A stretch of 45,972 nucleotides of DNA from Cetobacterium somerae ATCC BAA-474 (GTDB lineage Bacteria > Fusobacteriota > Fusobacteriia > Fusobacteriales > Fusobacteriaceae). Position numbers and translations under genes: made by a program. The notes under the pieces were generated by a model. It was not told the DNA's origin and did no database searches. It was given only the letters and a program-made list of their open reading frames with translations. The stretch spans positions 1-45,972 of the forward strand of contig NZ_KI518074.1 of NCBI RefSeq assembly GCF_000479045.1. The letters run 5' to 3'. This document shows, piece by piece, positions 8,122 to 18,135 of this stretch; within the stretch, counting starts at the first letter, position 1, and each line of letters starts with the position of its first letter.

Positions 8122-10611
8122 CTATTTAAACCATTTCAATCTTAAAGCATTCGATACAACAGAAACAGAACTCATAGCCATAGCTGCCCCTGCTATCATA
8201 GGATTTAACAGATGTCCTGTGAATGGATATAATATTCCAGCTGCTACAGGTATTCCTAATCCATTATAAATAAATGCCCAAAATAGATTCTGTTTTATAT
8301 TTTTCATTGTCGCTCTACTTAATTCTATAGCTTTTGGTACATCTTTTATATTTTTACTCATTAAAACTATATCAGCACTTTCTAAAGCTATATCAGCTCC
8401 ACCACCAACAGCTATTCCTATATCTGCTTGAGTTAATGCTGGAGAGTCATTTATTCCATCTCCCACCATTGCAACTTTTTTACCTGCAATTTGAAGCTTT
8501 TTTATTTGCGAGTATTTTTGCTCAGGGGAAACCTCCGCTATCACTCTTGTAACTCCTACCTCTTTAGCTATAGCTTTAGCTGTTCTTTCGTTGTCACCAG
8601 TTAACATTATAACATCAATTCCAATATTTTTTAACTCTTCAATTACACTTTTAGAACTTTCTCTTACTTTATCTGCTATGGCAATCATACCTAAATATGT
8701 ATCTTTAGCAGCTATATATATCACTGTTTTTCCTTGATCAAAAAGTTCCTCTCCCTCTTTTATATGCTCATCTATATTTATAGAATATCTATCCATTATT
8801 TTTTTATTTCCTACAATTACTTCTACATCTCCAACAGGTGTATCTTCTAAAGTCCCTGTTACTCCCTCTCCTGTTATAGAGTTAAAACTTCTTACACTAA
8901 ACATATCTAACTTTCTTAAATTAACCTCTCTTATAACTGCATCAGCCAATGGATGTTCTGAGTTTTGTTCTAAACTTCCCACAACTTTTAAAAGTACATT
9001 TTCTTCTAGTCTATTTGAAAGTATATTTGTCACTGTTGGTTTTCCAACTGTTATTGTTCCTGTTTTATCAAATACAACAGTATCAACTTTACATGTTTTT
9101 TCTAAAGCCTCTCCTGATTTTATTAAAATTCCTAATTCAGCACCTCTACCCGTTCCAACCATTATAGCTGTTGGAGTTGCCAAACCTAACGAACAAGGAC
9201 AAGCTATTACTAAAACAGATATTAATATAGTTAATGCAAATACACTTGGTGTAGCATTTAAAGATACTAATCCTAAACTTCCTACAATATACCAAATTAA
9301 ACTTGATATTATAGCTATCCCTATAACTATTGGTACAAAATAGCTTGATATTATATCAGCCATTCTTGCTATTGGAGCTTTTGACCCTTGAGCATTTTCA
9401 ACAAGTCTTATTATTCTTGAAAGAGTTGTATTCTCACCTGTTTCAGTAACTTTCACTTTCAAGCTTCCTGTTCCATTTATTGTTGCACCATAAACTTTAC
9501 TTCCCTCTATTTTTTTTACAGGAATACTTTCACCAGTTAGCATAGCTTCATCAACACTAGAAATTCCATCTACAACAACTCCATCTGTAGGTATAGATTC
9601 TCCTGGTTTAATTAAAAGAACGTCTCCAACTTCTACCTCTTCAATATCCACAGTTACCACTTTACCATCTCTAAAAAGGTTTGCTCTTTTACTTTGTAAG
9701 CCCATCAATTTTTTTATAGCTTCTGATGTTTTTCCTTTGCTTACATTTTCTAAATATTTACCCAAAGAAATCAAAGCAATTATTACTACACCTGATTCAT
9801 AATAAAGATTATGAACAAACTGAATATCACCTTCGTATATTTTAAACGTTCCATAAATACTATATACAAAAGCTGCTCCTGTTCCTAAAGCTATTAAAGA
9901 ATCCATACTAGGAGCTTTCGATTTTAACTTTTTAAATCCTGATATATAAAAATCTCTCCCAACATAAACAACAGGTATAGAAAGTATTAATTGAACCATT
10001 GCAAAAAGTAATGGATTTACATCATAATGAATTACATTTGGAACTGGTAATCCTATCATACTTCCCATAGATATATAAAAAATTATTGCTCCGAATATTA
10101 TTGCTACTAAAAATTCATTAAACTCTTTTTTTAATTCTAATTTTTTCTCTTCAGCCCTTCTATCAACGACTTCTTCTGTTATTCTTTCTCCAGTATATCC
10201 AAACTTCCCTATCATATGAAAAATTTCTGATAATTTTACTATAGTTGAATCGTATGAAACTGTTGCTTTTTCTGTGGCTAAATTAACAGCTATTGATTCT
10301 ATCCCTTTCATCCCTGAAACAATTTTTTCAACTGTTCCTACACAACTTTGACAATGTAAACCTTTTATAATAAATGTAACTGTTTTTAAATCTTTAATCT
10401 CATCTAAGCTATATCCTAAAGGTACTATTTTATTTTTTACTTCATCTTCTTTTATAACTTTTTCATCAAATTTTACAACTAACTCCTCAGTAGCCAAATT
10501 CACTCTAGCTTCTTCAATACCATTTGTTGATTTTAATATTTTTTCAATTAAAGCTACACAACTTTGACAAGTTACATTTCCAACTCTATATCTTTTTTCC
10601 ACTTTAAACAC
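8122..10611 (-). CDS. copA: Copper-exporting P1B-type ATPase
   Basis: Inner-membrane pump that expels Cu(I). The 829 residues contain two N-terminal heavy-metal domains with CQSC at residues 15-18 and 87-90, eight transmembrane helices, the intramembrane ion site ACPCSLGLATP, the phosphorylation motif DKTGTIT, the nucleotide-domain SEHPLADA, and GDGINDSPALTQADIG. The late YNGLGIPVAAG and MAMSSVSVVSNALRL supply the remaining Cu(I) ligands, so Cu(I) rather than Zn or Cd is the substrate. It is the first gene of a copA-csoR operon with a CsoR-like operator just upstream. Confidence 0.97.
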   Translation of the reverse strand: MFKVEKRYRVGNVTCQSCVALIEKILKSTNGIEEARVNLATEELVVKFDEKVIKEDEVKNKIVPLGYSLDEIKDLKTVTFIIKGLHCQSCVGTVEKIVSGMKGIESIAVNLATEKATVSYDSTIVKLSEIFHMIGKFGYTGERITEEVVDRRAEEKKLELKKEFNEFLVAIIFGAIIFYISMGSMIGLPVPNVIHYDVNPLLFAMVQLILSIPVVYVGRDFYISGFKKLKSKAPSMDSLIALGTGAAFVYSIYGTFKIYEGDIQFVHNLYYESGVVIIALISLGKYLENVSKGKTSEAIKKLMGLQSKRANLFRDGKVVTVDIEEVEVGDVLLIKPGESIPTDGVVVDGISSVDEAMLTGESIPVKKIEGSKVYGATINGTGSLKVKVTETGENTTLSRIIRLVENAQGSKAPIARMADIISSYFVPIVIGIAIISSLIWYIVGSLGLVSLNATPSVFALTILISVLVIACPCSLGLATPTAIMVGTGRGAELGILIKSGEALEKTCKVDTVVFDKTGTITVGKPTVTNILSNRLEENVLLKVVGSLEQNSEHPLADAVIREVNLRKLDMFSVRSFNSITGEGVTGTLEDTPVGDVEVIVGNKKIMDRYSINIDEHIKEGEELFDQGKTVIYIAAKDTYLGMIAIADKVRESSKSVIEELKNIGIDVIMLTGDNERTAKAIAKEVGVTRVIAEVSPEQKYSQIKKLQIAGKKVAMVGDGINDSPALTQADIGIAVGGGADIALESADIVLMSKNIKDVPKAIELSRATMKNIKQNLFWAFIYNGLGIPVAAGILYPFTGHLLNPMIAGAAMAMSSVSVVSNALRLKWFK

Positions 10612-10620
10612 CTCCTATTT

Positions 10621-10640
10621 TATAGGGTACACCCCTATAG
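10621..10640 (-). promoter_or_regulatory. Putative CsoR operator before copA
   Basis: Perfect inverted repeat TATAGGG / CCCTATA with a 5-base spacer, directly between the copA ribosome site and the AT-rich promoter region. GC-rich centres flanked by TA pairs are typical of CsoR operators. Confidence 0.8.
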
Positions 10641-10660
10641 TATGATAATAGCATATTAAT

Positions 10661-10692
10661 AAAAAAAAATCCACTTTTTTTAGTGGATTTTT
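10661..10692 (-). terminator. Terminator after disA
   Basis: Minus-strand hairpin AAAATCCACT / AGTGGATTTT with an all-A loop and a long T run, overlapping the disA stop codon. Confidence 0.85.
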
Positions 10693-11752
10693 ACTTTTCT
10701 AATTCAACAGTTACTTTCAATCTTTTTAAACCTGTTTGAATAGCTTTTATTTTAAATTTACTGATACCTTTAATTTCTAAAAGTTCTTCAGTTGAAGCTT
10801 CTTGAATTTTAGATAAGTTACCATAATTATTTACTATTTTATCTATATCTCTCTTCGTTAATTTTGTTATTTTATCTAAAATTCTATATCCTTTTGGTGT
10901 CACTCTATTTCCTAAAGCTGAATATGTTTTTCCATAATCTAATACTGCTGATAATTTTTCTAACTCTTTTAATTCATCATCTGTAAGTTTAGATAATCTA
11001 TCTGTTATCTCATCTAAATCAAAAGGAGCATTTGAGTAATTCCAATAATCTCTTAAGAAATCCTCTTTTTCACTTTCAATATCCTGAATTAAATCGTTTA
11101 GATGTAATCTAACAAGTCTTCCATCTACTCCTAATTCTGTCATATAGGCATTCATCTCTTGGAATATTCTTGTTACCTTTTCAAATCTTTGAAGCACAAC
11201 AGTTACTTCATACAATGTTACTAAATCATCTAATTCAAGAATTGTTAAGTTTCCTAAAGCTTTATCTAAAACAAAACGATAACGCTCTAATGTATTTAGT
11301 CCTTGAGAAGCTTCTCCCATTAAATCTGAAGTACTTCTAAGTCTATGCTTCATTTCGCCTTTATATATTGTTACAACTTTTTTTCTTTCTGATACAGCTA
11401 TAACTAACTTATCTGTTTGTTTAGCTACTCTTTGAGCGGTCCTATGTCTTGTTCCACTCTCATTTGTAGAAAATCTCATACTTGGTTGCAAATGTACATT
11501 TGCAGAGTGTATTCTTGTTATATCAGAGTCTAATATTATAGCTCCATCCATTTTACAAAGTTCAAATAGTTTTTCTGGTGTATATTCACAATTTATTTCA
11601 AATCCACCATCCATTATTTTCTGAACTTCAGAATCTAAACCGACAACTATTAAAGCTCCCATTTCACCATCTAAAACGTTATATATCCCCTCTCTTAACT
11701 TTGTCCCTGGAGCCAAAAGAGAAAGAATCTCTAAGAATTCTGGGTTATTCAT
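10691..11752 (-). CDS. disA: DNA integrity scanning protein, diadenylate cyclase
   Basis: Makes cyclic di-AMP from two ATP and scans DNA for branched structures. The 353 residues start with a DAC domain: the active-site DGAIILDSD followed by ITRIHSANVHL (about residues 72-92), and TNESGTRHRTAQR with the RHR motif (about 102-114). A helical linker and a C-terminal helix-hairpin-helix DNA-binding domain (EASTEELLEIKGISKFK) follow. The gene overlaps radA by 8 bases. The radA-disA pairing is the classical arrangement, in which RadA can restrain DisA activity. It ends at a strong terminator. Confidence 0.96.
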   Translation of the reverse strand: MNNPEFLEILSLLAPGTKLREGIYNVLDGEMGALIVVGLDSEVQKIMDGGFEINCEYTPEKLFELCKMDGAIILDSDITRIHSANVHLQPSMRFSTNESGTRHRTAQRVAKQTDKLVIAVSERKKVVTIYKGEMKHRLRSTSDLMGEASQGLNTLERYRFVLDKALGNLTILELDDLVTLYEVTVVLQRFEKVTRIFQEMNAYMTELGVDGRLVRLHLNDLIQDIESEKEDFLRDYWNYSNAPFDLDEITDRLSKLTDDELKELEKLSAVLDYGKTYSALGNRVTPKGYRILDKITKLTKRDIDKIVNNYGNLSKIQEASTEELLEIKGISKFKIKAIQTGLKRLKVTVELEK

Positions 11753-13130
11753 CTTTACTCATCCTCTCTAAAAATTCTTCTAAATTTTTTAAATATATTA
11801 TTTTCAATTTATAACTATTTTTTTCAATCTCTTTTCTGTTAGCCTCAGGAACGTACACACCTTTAAAACCAAGTTTTTCAAGTTCTCTTAATCTTCTATC
11901 TATAAAAAATGCTTTTCTAATTTCACCTCTTAACCCCAGCTCCCCTATAGCTGCTATTTTTTGACTAATAGCTACGTTTCTATATAAAGAAACAATTGAT
12001 ATAAGAGCTCCTAAATCAGCTGCTGGATCATTTATAGAAAGTCCACCTGGTATATTTATAAAAAGATCTTTCATTCCCAAATGTAATCCCATTCTTTTTT
12101 CTGCAATTGCTGTTAATATTTGCATTCTATTTCTATCAAATCCCTGAACGATTCTTTTCGGAATTCCAATAGTACAATCAGTAAGCAGTGTTTGAATTTC
12201 CAAAAGAAAAACTTTGGTTCCTTCTAATACTGGTACCACCATACTACCTATATTCTTTTCATCTCTTTCACTTAAAAAAAACTCTGATGAATTCTTTACT
12301 TCGTGTATCCCTGTATCTTCCATACTAAATACTGCTAACTCATTTGTAGATCCAAATCTATTCTTCAAACTTCTCAATATTCTGTAAAAAAGCCCTTCTT
12401 CTCCTTCAAAATGAAACACAGCATCCACCATATGTTCAAGTAACTTTGGTCCAGCTACCTTTCCATCTTTTGTTATATGACCAACTATAAAAAACGAAAC
12501 ATCATTCTTTTTAGCAAGTTCAATTATTTTTAAAGTACACTCTCTTATTTGAGTTGGTGTTCCTGGAATAGAGTCTACCTCTGAATTATACAGTGTTTGG
12601 ATGGAATCAACAATAACTATTTTAGGTTTTTTTGTAATAACATACTCATATATACTTTGGATATCAGTTTCTGACATCAAATATAAGTTTTCTGAATATA
12701 TTCCAAGTCTCTCTCCTCTAGACTTTATTTGAGCAGGTGATTCCTCCCCAGATACATACAAAACATCGCCATACTCTGTATACTCTTTAGCTGTTTGTAA
12801 AAGAAGTGTTGATTTTCCAATACCAGGATTTCCAGTTATTAAAACAACCTCTCCCTTTACTAATCCTCCACCTAAAATCCTGTCAAATTCAGAAATTTTA
12901 GTTTTATATCTAAAGTTTTTTTCTAATTGTACATTGGCAAAAGATACTACTTTTTCCTGTATATTAACAAGGGAATTTGTAGATGACTTTATGCTTTTTG
13001 CTGCAATTGGTGAAATTTCAATCTCTTCTTCAAAAGTTCCCCATTCTCCACAGCCATCACATTTACCCATCCACTTTATCGTTTTAAATCCACACTCACT
13101 ACATACATAAAAACTCTTTGCCTTTGCCAT
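11745..13130 (-). CDS. radA: DNA repair protein RadA
   Basis: RecA-like ATPase that drives branch migration in recombination. The 461 residues contain an N-terminal C4 zinc finger (CSECGFKTIKWMGKCDGCGEW), a Walker A GNPGIGKST, a Walker B-like IVIVDSIQT, the family KNRFG motif, and a C-terminal Lon-protease-like domain (GGLSINDPAADLG, GELGLRGEIR). It lies two bases after coaD and overlaps disA, so it is in the middle of a repair and cofactor operon. Confidence 0.96.
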   Translation of the reverse strand: MAKAKSFYVCSECGFKTIKWMGKCDGCGEWGTFEEEIEISPIAAKSIKSSTNSLVNIQEKVVSFANVQLEKNFRYKTKISEFDRILGGGLVKGEVVLITGNPGIGKSTLLLQTAKEYTEYGDVLYVSGEESPAQIKSRGERLGIYSENLYLMSETDIQSIYEYVITKKPKIVIVDSIQTLYNSEVDSIPGTPTQIRECTLKIIELAKKNDVSFFIVGHITKDGKVAGPKLLEHMVDAVFHFEGEEGLFYRILRSLKNRFGSTNELAVFSMEDTGIHEVKNSSEFFLSERDEKNIGSMVVPVLEGTKVFLLEIQTLLTDCTIGIPKRIVQGFDRNRMQILTAIAEKRMGLHLGMKDLFINIPGGLSINDPAADLGALISIVSLYRNVAISQKIAAIGELGLRGEIRKAFFIDRRLRELEKLGFKGVYVPEANRKEIEKNSYKLKIIYLKNLEEFLERMSKDE

Positions 13131-13132
13131 TT

Positions 13133-13615
13133 TTACTCCTCAAATCTTTTTTTTATCTTCTCTATTACAACTTCATCTAAATAATTATCTAATTTCCCTT
13201 TATATAACGCTAATTCTCTAACAACTGAAGAGCTTACATATAAATATTCTTTTGATGCTGGAATAAAAACTGTTTCAATTTCACCATTTGAAATATCATA
13301 ATTTCCATATGCCAGTGATAGCTCATACTCATAATCAATAACTGCTCTCAATCCTCTAATTATATACTTACAACCTATCTCATTCATATAATTAGCTAGA
13401 AGACCACTGTGTTCAACTACTTCTATATTTTCTATATCTTTTAAAACTTCCTCTACCATCTCTTTACGCTCTTCTAAAGAAAACAAAGTTTTTTTTGTAC
13501 TATTATTTAAAACTGCAACAATTAATTTATCACACATTTTACTTGCTCTTTTTATTATCTCTTTATGACCTTTTGTTATTGGGTCGAATGTTCCTGAGTA
13601 TAAAGCTAATTTCAT
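13133..13615 (-). CDS. coaD: Phosphopantetheine adenylyltransferase
   Basis: Catalyses the penultimate step of coenzyme A synthesis, adenylating 4'-phosphopantetheine. The 160-residue length is standard. The nucleotidyltransferase motif SGTFDPITKGH at residues 7-17 and the late YVSSSVVRELA (SSS..R) are those of CoaD. It starts eight bases after rng ends and stops two bases before radA begins. Physical linkage to the acyl-carrier/fatty acid genes nearby is loose, so no co-regulation is claimed. Confidence 0.96.
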   Translation of the reverse strand: MKLALYSGTFDPITKGHKEIIKRASKMCDKLIVAVLNNSTKKTLFSLEERKEMVEEVLKDIENIEVVEHSGLLANYMNEIGCKYIIRGLRAVIDYEYELSLAYGNYDISNGEIETVFIPASKEYLYVSSSVVRELALYKGKLDNYLDEVVIEKIKKRFEE

Positions 13616-13622
13616 CCTGCAC

Positions 13623-15089
13623 CTAACTTTCTAATAGTATTTCGTAATCTTTTAGTAAATCTCTATTTTTTGTTGTTATTTCTATTGTTTTTCCAGAAGC
13701 TTGCAAAAGAGATTTAATAAAATCAAAATATATCTCCTCTATTTTTTCTTTAACTGAAGATTTTGTGATTATCTTTACATTTTTTATATCTTTTTCACTA
13801 ACTATGTCTTTTAGTTCTTTTATTATATTTTCTACAATAGCTCTACTTCCCTTTATTTTCCCTGTTCCTTTACATAGTGGACATTCGTCTTGAAAATAGT
13901 AACTCAAAGGTTTTCCTAATCTTTTTCTAGTCATCTCTACTAGTCCTAAATCTGTAAAATGAATTATATTTGTTTTAACTCTATCTTTTGCTAAACTCTC
14001 TTCTAATACTTTCAATACTTTTTGTTTATCTTCTTCAACTTTCATATCAATAAAGTCAATAATAATAATTCCACTTAAATTTCTTATTCTCAGCTGTCGA
14101 GCTATTTCTACTGCTGCTTCTATATTGGTTTTAACTACGGTTTCCTCTAAATTCATAGTTCCTATATTTTTTCCAGTATTAACATCTATACTTACCAAAG
14201 CTTCTGTCTTTTCAATTACAATAGAACCACCACACTCTAACATTGTTGTTACTTCTAGTGATTTTTCTATCTCTTTTTGAATACCATATTTATAAAATAT
14301 CTCCTCTTTTTCTGTATAGAGTTTTATTTTCATTTTTGGTATCCCTTCACTAAAAGCTCTTATATAGTCTATGATCTCCCAATAAACATCTTCATTATCT
14401 ACGACTATTTCATCAATATCATTACCTATAATATCACGTAAAACTTTACTAACAATACCATTGTCTTTATATAGTAGCTCACCTGTTTTTGCTTTCTTTA
14501 TTCTAACCTCTATCTCTTCCCATTTTTTTATTAGATATTGCAATTCTTTTTCAAAATGGTAGATACTTTTTCCTTCGGCTGCTGTTCTTATTATAACACC
14601 CATACCCTCTGGAACTATTTCTGAGAATAACTTCTCTAGTCGTTCTCTTTCTGTTTCATCTTTTATTTTTTTCGATATAGCTATATGATTATTATTCGGC
14701 ATTAAAACCAAAAATTTCCCAGGTATAGTATAGTGCGTTGTTACTCTTGCACCCTTACTACCTCTAGGATCACTTAAAACTTGAACAACTACTTCATCTC
14801 CAACATTTAATAGCTCTTCTATTGGTTTTCCGCTATTTACTATTCCAGTTAAATATTTTTCTTCAAAATCTCTCAAATCCTTAACATACAAAAATCCATT
14901 TTTTTCAAGTCCAATATTGACAAAAGCTGATTCCATACCTGGAAGAACATTAGCAACTTTACCTTTGTATATGTTCCCATTTAATGTTCCTTCACCCTCT
15001 CTTTCAATATGAACCTCCATAACTTTTCCATTTTCTAAAACAGCAGCTCTTGTTTTAAATTTATTGGTATTTATTATCACTTGGTTCAT
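13623..15089 (-). CDS. rng: Ribonuclease G/E family endonuclease
   Basis: Single-strand-specific endoribonuclease for rRNA maturation and mRNA decay. The 488 residues correspond to RNase G or the catalytic half of RNase E; no long C-terminal scaffold is present. An S1-like domain near the start (GNIYKGKVANVLPGMESAFVNIG) is followed by the RNase H-like/DNase I-like core with VSIDVNTG, and IIIDFIDM carrying the metal-binding Asp. The zinc-link motif CPLCKGTG lies about residue 410. It overlaps the radical SAM gene by 29 bases, suggesting coupled translation. Confidence 0.94.
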   Translation of the reverse strand: MNQVIINTNKFKTRAAVLENGKVMEVHIEREGEGTLNGNIYKGKVANVLPGMESAFVNIGLEKNGFLYVKDLRDFEEKYLTGIVNSGKPIEELLNVGDEVVVQVLSDPRGSKGARVTTHYTIPGKFLVLMPNNNHIAISKKIKDETERERLEKLFSEIVPEGMGVIIRTAAEGKSIYHFEKELQYLIKKWEEIEVRIKKAKTGELLYKDNGIVSKVLRDIIGNDIDEIVVDNEDVYWEIIDYIRAFSEGIPKMKIKLYTEKEEIFYKYGIQKEIEKSLEVTTMLECGGSIVIEKTEALVSIDVNTGKNIGTMNLEETVVKTNIEAAVEIARQLRIRNLSGIIIIDFIDMKVEEDKQKVLKVLEESLAKDRVKTNIIHFTDLGLVEMTRKRLGKPLSYYFQDECPLCKGTGKIKGSRAIVENIIKELKDIVSEKDIKNVKIITKSSVKEKIEEIYFDFIKSLLQASGKTIEITTKNRDLLKDYEILLES

Positions 15090-16110
15090 TTATCTCTCCC
15101 CTAAGAACCTGTTTCCATGAGTAAATTTTTTCATTTATTTTGATTCTATCTATCTCTAACATATTATTCATTTTTATTACTAAATCTTTTCCTAATTTTT
15201 CTCGATTAATTTTATTTATACCTACAATTTTGGAAACATTCTTTTCATTAATTTCTACTTCTAATTTTTTTTCTCTATCATATATCTCTTTAAGAAAATC
15301 ATAATATATCTCTCCAACCACTAGCTCTCTAAAAGCTGGATGGAAAGGTCCCCCTAAAACATTTTCATTATCATTTAATTCCTCTGTTGGTTGTAAACCA
15401 ACTCTAACAATGTTTATATCATTATAATCTAAAAGCGAATATATTTTTTTACACCTTTTAACAGCCTCTTCTAAACTTAACGGAATATAACTCCCATTTT
15501 TAAACATATCTGCCATTTCAGTTTCTTTTATAACTAAAGTTGGGTAAATTCTTGCAATATCTGGTTTTAATTCAACTGTTTTAATAGCACTAGCTAAATC
15601 ACTTTCATCAGTTGATCCTGGTAATCCCAGCATAAGCTGTATTCCTAATTCAATTCCAGCTTCTTTTATTAATTTTGCAGCTTCATATACTTTTTCCATT
15701 GGATAAAATCTATGTGTTTTTATCAACACCTTTTCATCTAAAGATTGAACTCCTAACTCTACAGTTGTAACTCCGTATCTTTTTAACATATCTACTATTT
15801 TTTTGTCAATATAATCAGGTCTTGTTGATAATCTTATTCCATCAATCAAACCATTTTTTATATATTCAAAAACTACAGATAGATACTCTTCTTGTAATTT
15901 TATAGAAATTCCTGTAAAAGTTCCACCAAAAAAAGCCACCTCTTTCTTGGATTTTTTTGGAAGAGTTTTTAAGTATGTTTCAATTATATTTTTTATATCC
16001 TCTGTGGTTACGTCTGTCTCTCTACCATTTATCTTTTTTTGATTACAAAATACACAATCATTAGGACATCCAAAATGACTTATAAAAATTGGAATATTAT
16101 AATGTTTCAT
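15061..16110 (-). CDS. Radical SAM protein, Elp3/YhcC-like
   Basis: Radical SAM enzyme of 349 residues with the cluster motif GCPNDCVFCNQKK near the N-terminus, the GGTFTG glycine-rich segment, and ELGVQSLDEKVL. This is the COG1243-type domain seen in the radical SAM half of Elp3, but the acetyltransferase half is absent. Related stand-alone proteins are encoded beside rnc in many Firmicutes and Fusobacteria. A tRNA or rRNA substrate is likely from the neighbours (RNase III upstream with a 14-base overlap, RNase G downstream), but no reaction can be stated. Confidence 0.85.
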   Translation of the reverse strand: MKHYNIPIFISHFGCPNDCVFCNQKKINGRETDVTTEDIKNIIETYLKTLPKKSKKEVAFFGGTFTGISIKLQEEYLSVVFEYIKNGLIDGIRLSTRPDYIDKKIVDMLKRYGVTTVELGVQSLDEKVLIKTHRFYPMEKVYEAAKLIKEAGIELGIQLMLGLPGSTDESDLASAIKTVELKPDIARIYPTLVIKETEMADMFKNGSYIPLSLEEAVKRCKKIYSLLDYNDINIVRVGLQPTEELNDNENVLGGPFHPAFRELVVGEIYYDFLKEIYDREKKLEVEINEKNVSKIVGINKINREKLGKDLVIKMNNMLEIDRIKINEKIYSWKQVLRGEINEPSDNKYQ

Positions 16111-16807
16111 AAAGCTTTACTCCTAACTTTTTACAAATATCTTTTGCTGCCGATTGTTCTGCACTTTTTTTATTTTTACCTTTTCCATAACCTTTTAAAT
16201 CATCTTTTATAACTGCAACAACCTCAAAAACTTTTAAATGATCTGGTCCAGCTTCACTAACTACTTGATAAGTTGGAATTATTTTGTATTCTTTTTGACT
16301 ATACTCTTGTAATATTGTTTTAAAATCTAAGATATCCTCATTTTCATTTATATGTTCAATTGGATACTTTAAAAATTTCATAGCTATATCTTTTGCCACT
16401 ATAAAGTCTGAATCTAAATATATAGCACCTAATATTGCTTCAAAAACATCACCTAATATCGAATTTCTTTCTCTTCCACCAGTTAACTCTTCACCTTTAC
16501 TCAGCATTAAATATTGTCCAAAATCTAAACTTTTTGATATTCTTGCCAATACAGGCTCACTTACTACCATAGCTTTTAGTTTCGCTAAGTCTCCCTCTAA
16601 AGCATTTGGGTAACTTTTATATAAATATTCTGTCACAATAAGATCTAGAACTGCATCTCCTAGCAGTTCTAGTCTCTCATTATTTAGTTTTCTATATTTA
16701 GCGTGTTCGTTTCCAAAAGATCTATGGATAAGTGCATTTTTTAACAACTCCTTATTTTTAAAGGCATAACCTATTTTATCCTCTAATTCTAAGTATGATC
16801 TTTTCAC
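16097..16807 (-). CDS. rnc: Ribonuclease III
   Basis: Double-stranded-RNA endonuclease that releases rRNA precursors and processes mRNAs. The 236 residues hold the RNase III domain with NERLELLGDAVLDL (catalytic Glu and Asp, about residues 43-56) and a second metal site DVFEAILGAIYLD, then a C-terminal dsRNA-binding domain (about 165-232) ending with KNKKSAEQSAAKDICKKLG. The start is GTG, with AGGAGAGAG eight bases upstream. It follows fabF by 15 bases, so it may be co-transcribed with the fatty acid genes. Confidence 0.96.
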   Translation of the reverse strand: MKRSYLELEDKIGYAFKNKELLKNALIHRSFGNEHAKYRKLNNERLELLGDAVLDLIVTEYLYKSYPNALEGDLAKLKAMVVSEPVLARISKSLDFGQYLMLSKGEELTGGRERNSILGDVFEAILGAIYLDSDFIVAKDIAMKFLKYPIEHINENEDILDFKTILQEYSQKEYKIIPTYQVVSEAGPDHLKVFEVVAVIKDDLKGYGKGKNKKSAEQSAAKDICKKLGVKLYETL

Positions 16808-16822
16808 TTATCTCTCTCCTTT

Positions 16823-18061
16823 TTACTTATATTTTCTCATAGCGATTACAGCATTGTGTCCACCAAATCCTAATGAACTTGACATTCCAACTTCTATTTC
16901 TCTTTTTACCATTTCATTTGGTGTATAGTTTAAATCTAATGCTGGATCAGGATTATCTAAATTTATTGTTGGAGGCACTACTCCTTCTGCTATTGATAAT
17001 GCTAAAATTACTCCTTCAATTCCTCCAGCTGCTCCTAGCCCGTGACCAGTAGCTCCTTTTGTTGAAGATATATTCATAGTATATGCTGAATCTCCAAAAG
17101 CATCCTTTATAGCTGCAGTTTCATTTCTATCATTTGCAGGTGTTGATGTTCCATGAGCATTAATGTATCCTACTTCTTCTGGTTTTATATTCCCCTCTTC
17201 CATAGCCATAATAAAAGCTCTAGTAGCTCCTTCTCCACCTTCTGCTGGTGATGTAATATGGTATGCATCACAAGTTTCTCCATAACCTACTACTTCTGCA
17301 TATATCTTTGCTCCTCTAGCTTTTGCTGATTCTAACTCTTCTAAAATTAGAACTCCTGCACCCTCTCCCATTACAAATCCATCTCTGTCAGCTGTAAATG
17401 GTCTTGAAGCTTTTTCAGGCTCATCGTTTCTTGTTGATAATGCTTTCATATTTGCAAATGCATTTATTGCAAATTTTGTAATACATGCTTCTGTACCACC
17501 TGTAATCATTGCATCTGTTCTTCCTGATTTTATCATTTCATAAGAATCACCAATTGAATGAGTTCCTGCAGCACATGCTGTTACAACAGCTTTATTTGGT
17601 CCTTTTGCACCAAAATAAATCCCAACATTTCCTGATGCCATATTATTTATCATTGCTGGTATTGTAAATGGAGATATTCTTCTTACACCTTTTTCTAACA
17701 TTGTTCCATATTGATCTTCAAAAATTTCTATTCCACCAATTCCTGATGATACTATTGTTCCAACTTTAGTTGCATTTTTATCATCTATAACAAGTCCTGA
17801 GTCTTCTAATGCCATTTTTGCAGCGGCAATTGCAAATTGTGTATTTCTAGCTAATTTTTTTACTTCTTTCTTTTCTATTCCAAACTCTGTTGGGTCAAAG
17901 TCAGTAACTTCTCCAGCTATTTTAACGGCACTTTCTGTTGTATCAAAAGATTTAATCTCTTTTATTCCACATTTTCCAGCCTTAATAGCTTCCCAAGATT
18001 TTTCCGTCCCAGTACCTAGTGAAGTTATTAAACCAACTCCTGTTACAACTACTCTTCTCAT
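16823..18061 (-). CDS. fabF: 3-oxoacyl-[acyl-carrier-protein] synthase II
   Basis: Condensing enzyme that elongates acyl-ACP with malonyl-ACP. The 412 residues contain the catalytic triad in TACAAGTHSIGD (Cys), NAHGTSTPAND (His) and GATGHGLGAAG (His), so it is an active KAS rather than a decarboxylating relative. It lies downstream of acpP, with a strong hairpin in the gap that may reduce transcription from acpP into fabF. Confidence 0.96.
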   Translation of the reverse strand: MRRVVVTGVGLITSLGTGTEKSWEAIKAGKCGIKEIKSFDTTESAVKIAGEVTDFDPTEFGIEKKEVKKLARNTQFAIAAAKMALEDSGLVIDDKNATKVGTIVSSGIGGIEIFEDQYGTMLEKGVRRISPFTIPAMINNMASGNVGIYFGAKGPNKAVVTACAAGTHSIGDSYEMIKSGRTDAMITGGTEACITKFAINAFANMKALSTRNDEPEKASRPFTADRDGFVMGEGAGVLILEELESAKARGAKIYAEVVGYGETCDAYHITSPAEGGEGATRAFIMAMEEGNIKPEEVGYINAHGTSTPANDRNETAAIKDAFGDSAYTMNISSTKGATGHGLGAAGGIEGVILALSIAEGVVPPTINLDNPDPALDLNYTPNEMVKREIEVGMSSSLGFGGHNAVIAMRKYK

Positions 18062-18090
18062 TATTTATCCACCTCTTCGTTATTTTTCCA

Positions 18091-18126
18091 AAAAATATAA
18101 CTAAAGGGGTACTTTCATACCCCTTT
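18091..18126 (-). terminator. Attenuator-like hairpin between acpP and fabF
   Basis: Perfect 9-bp minus-strand stem AAAGGGGTA / TACCCCTTT with a 6-base loop, followed after AGTTATA by a T run. It probably gives partial termination so that ACP is made in excess over FabF. Confidence 0.7.
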
Positions 18127-18135
18127 AAATTTATC

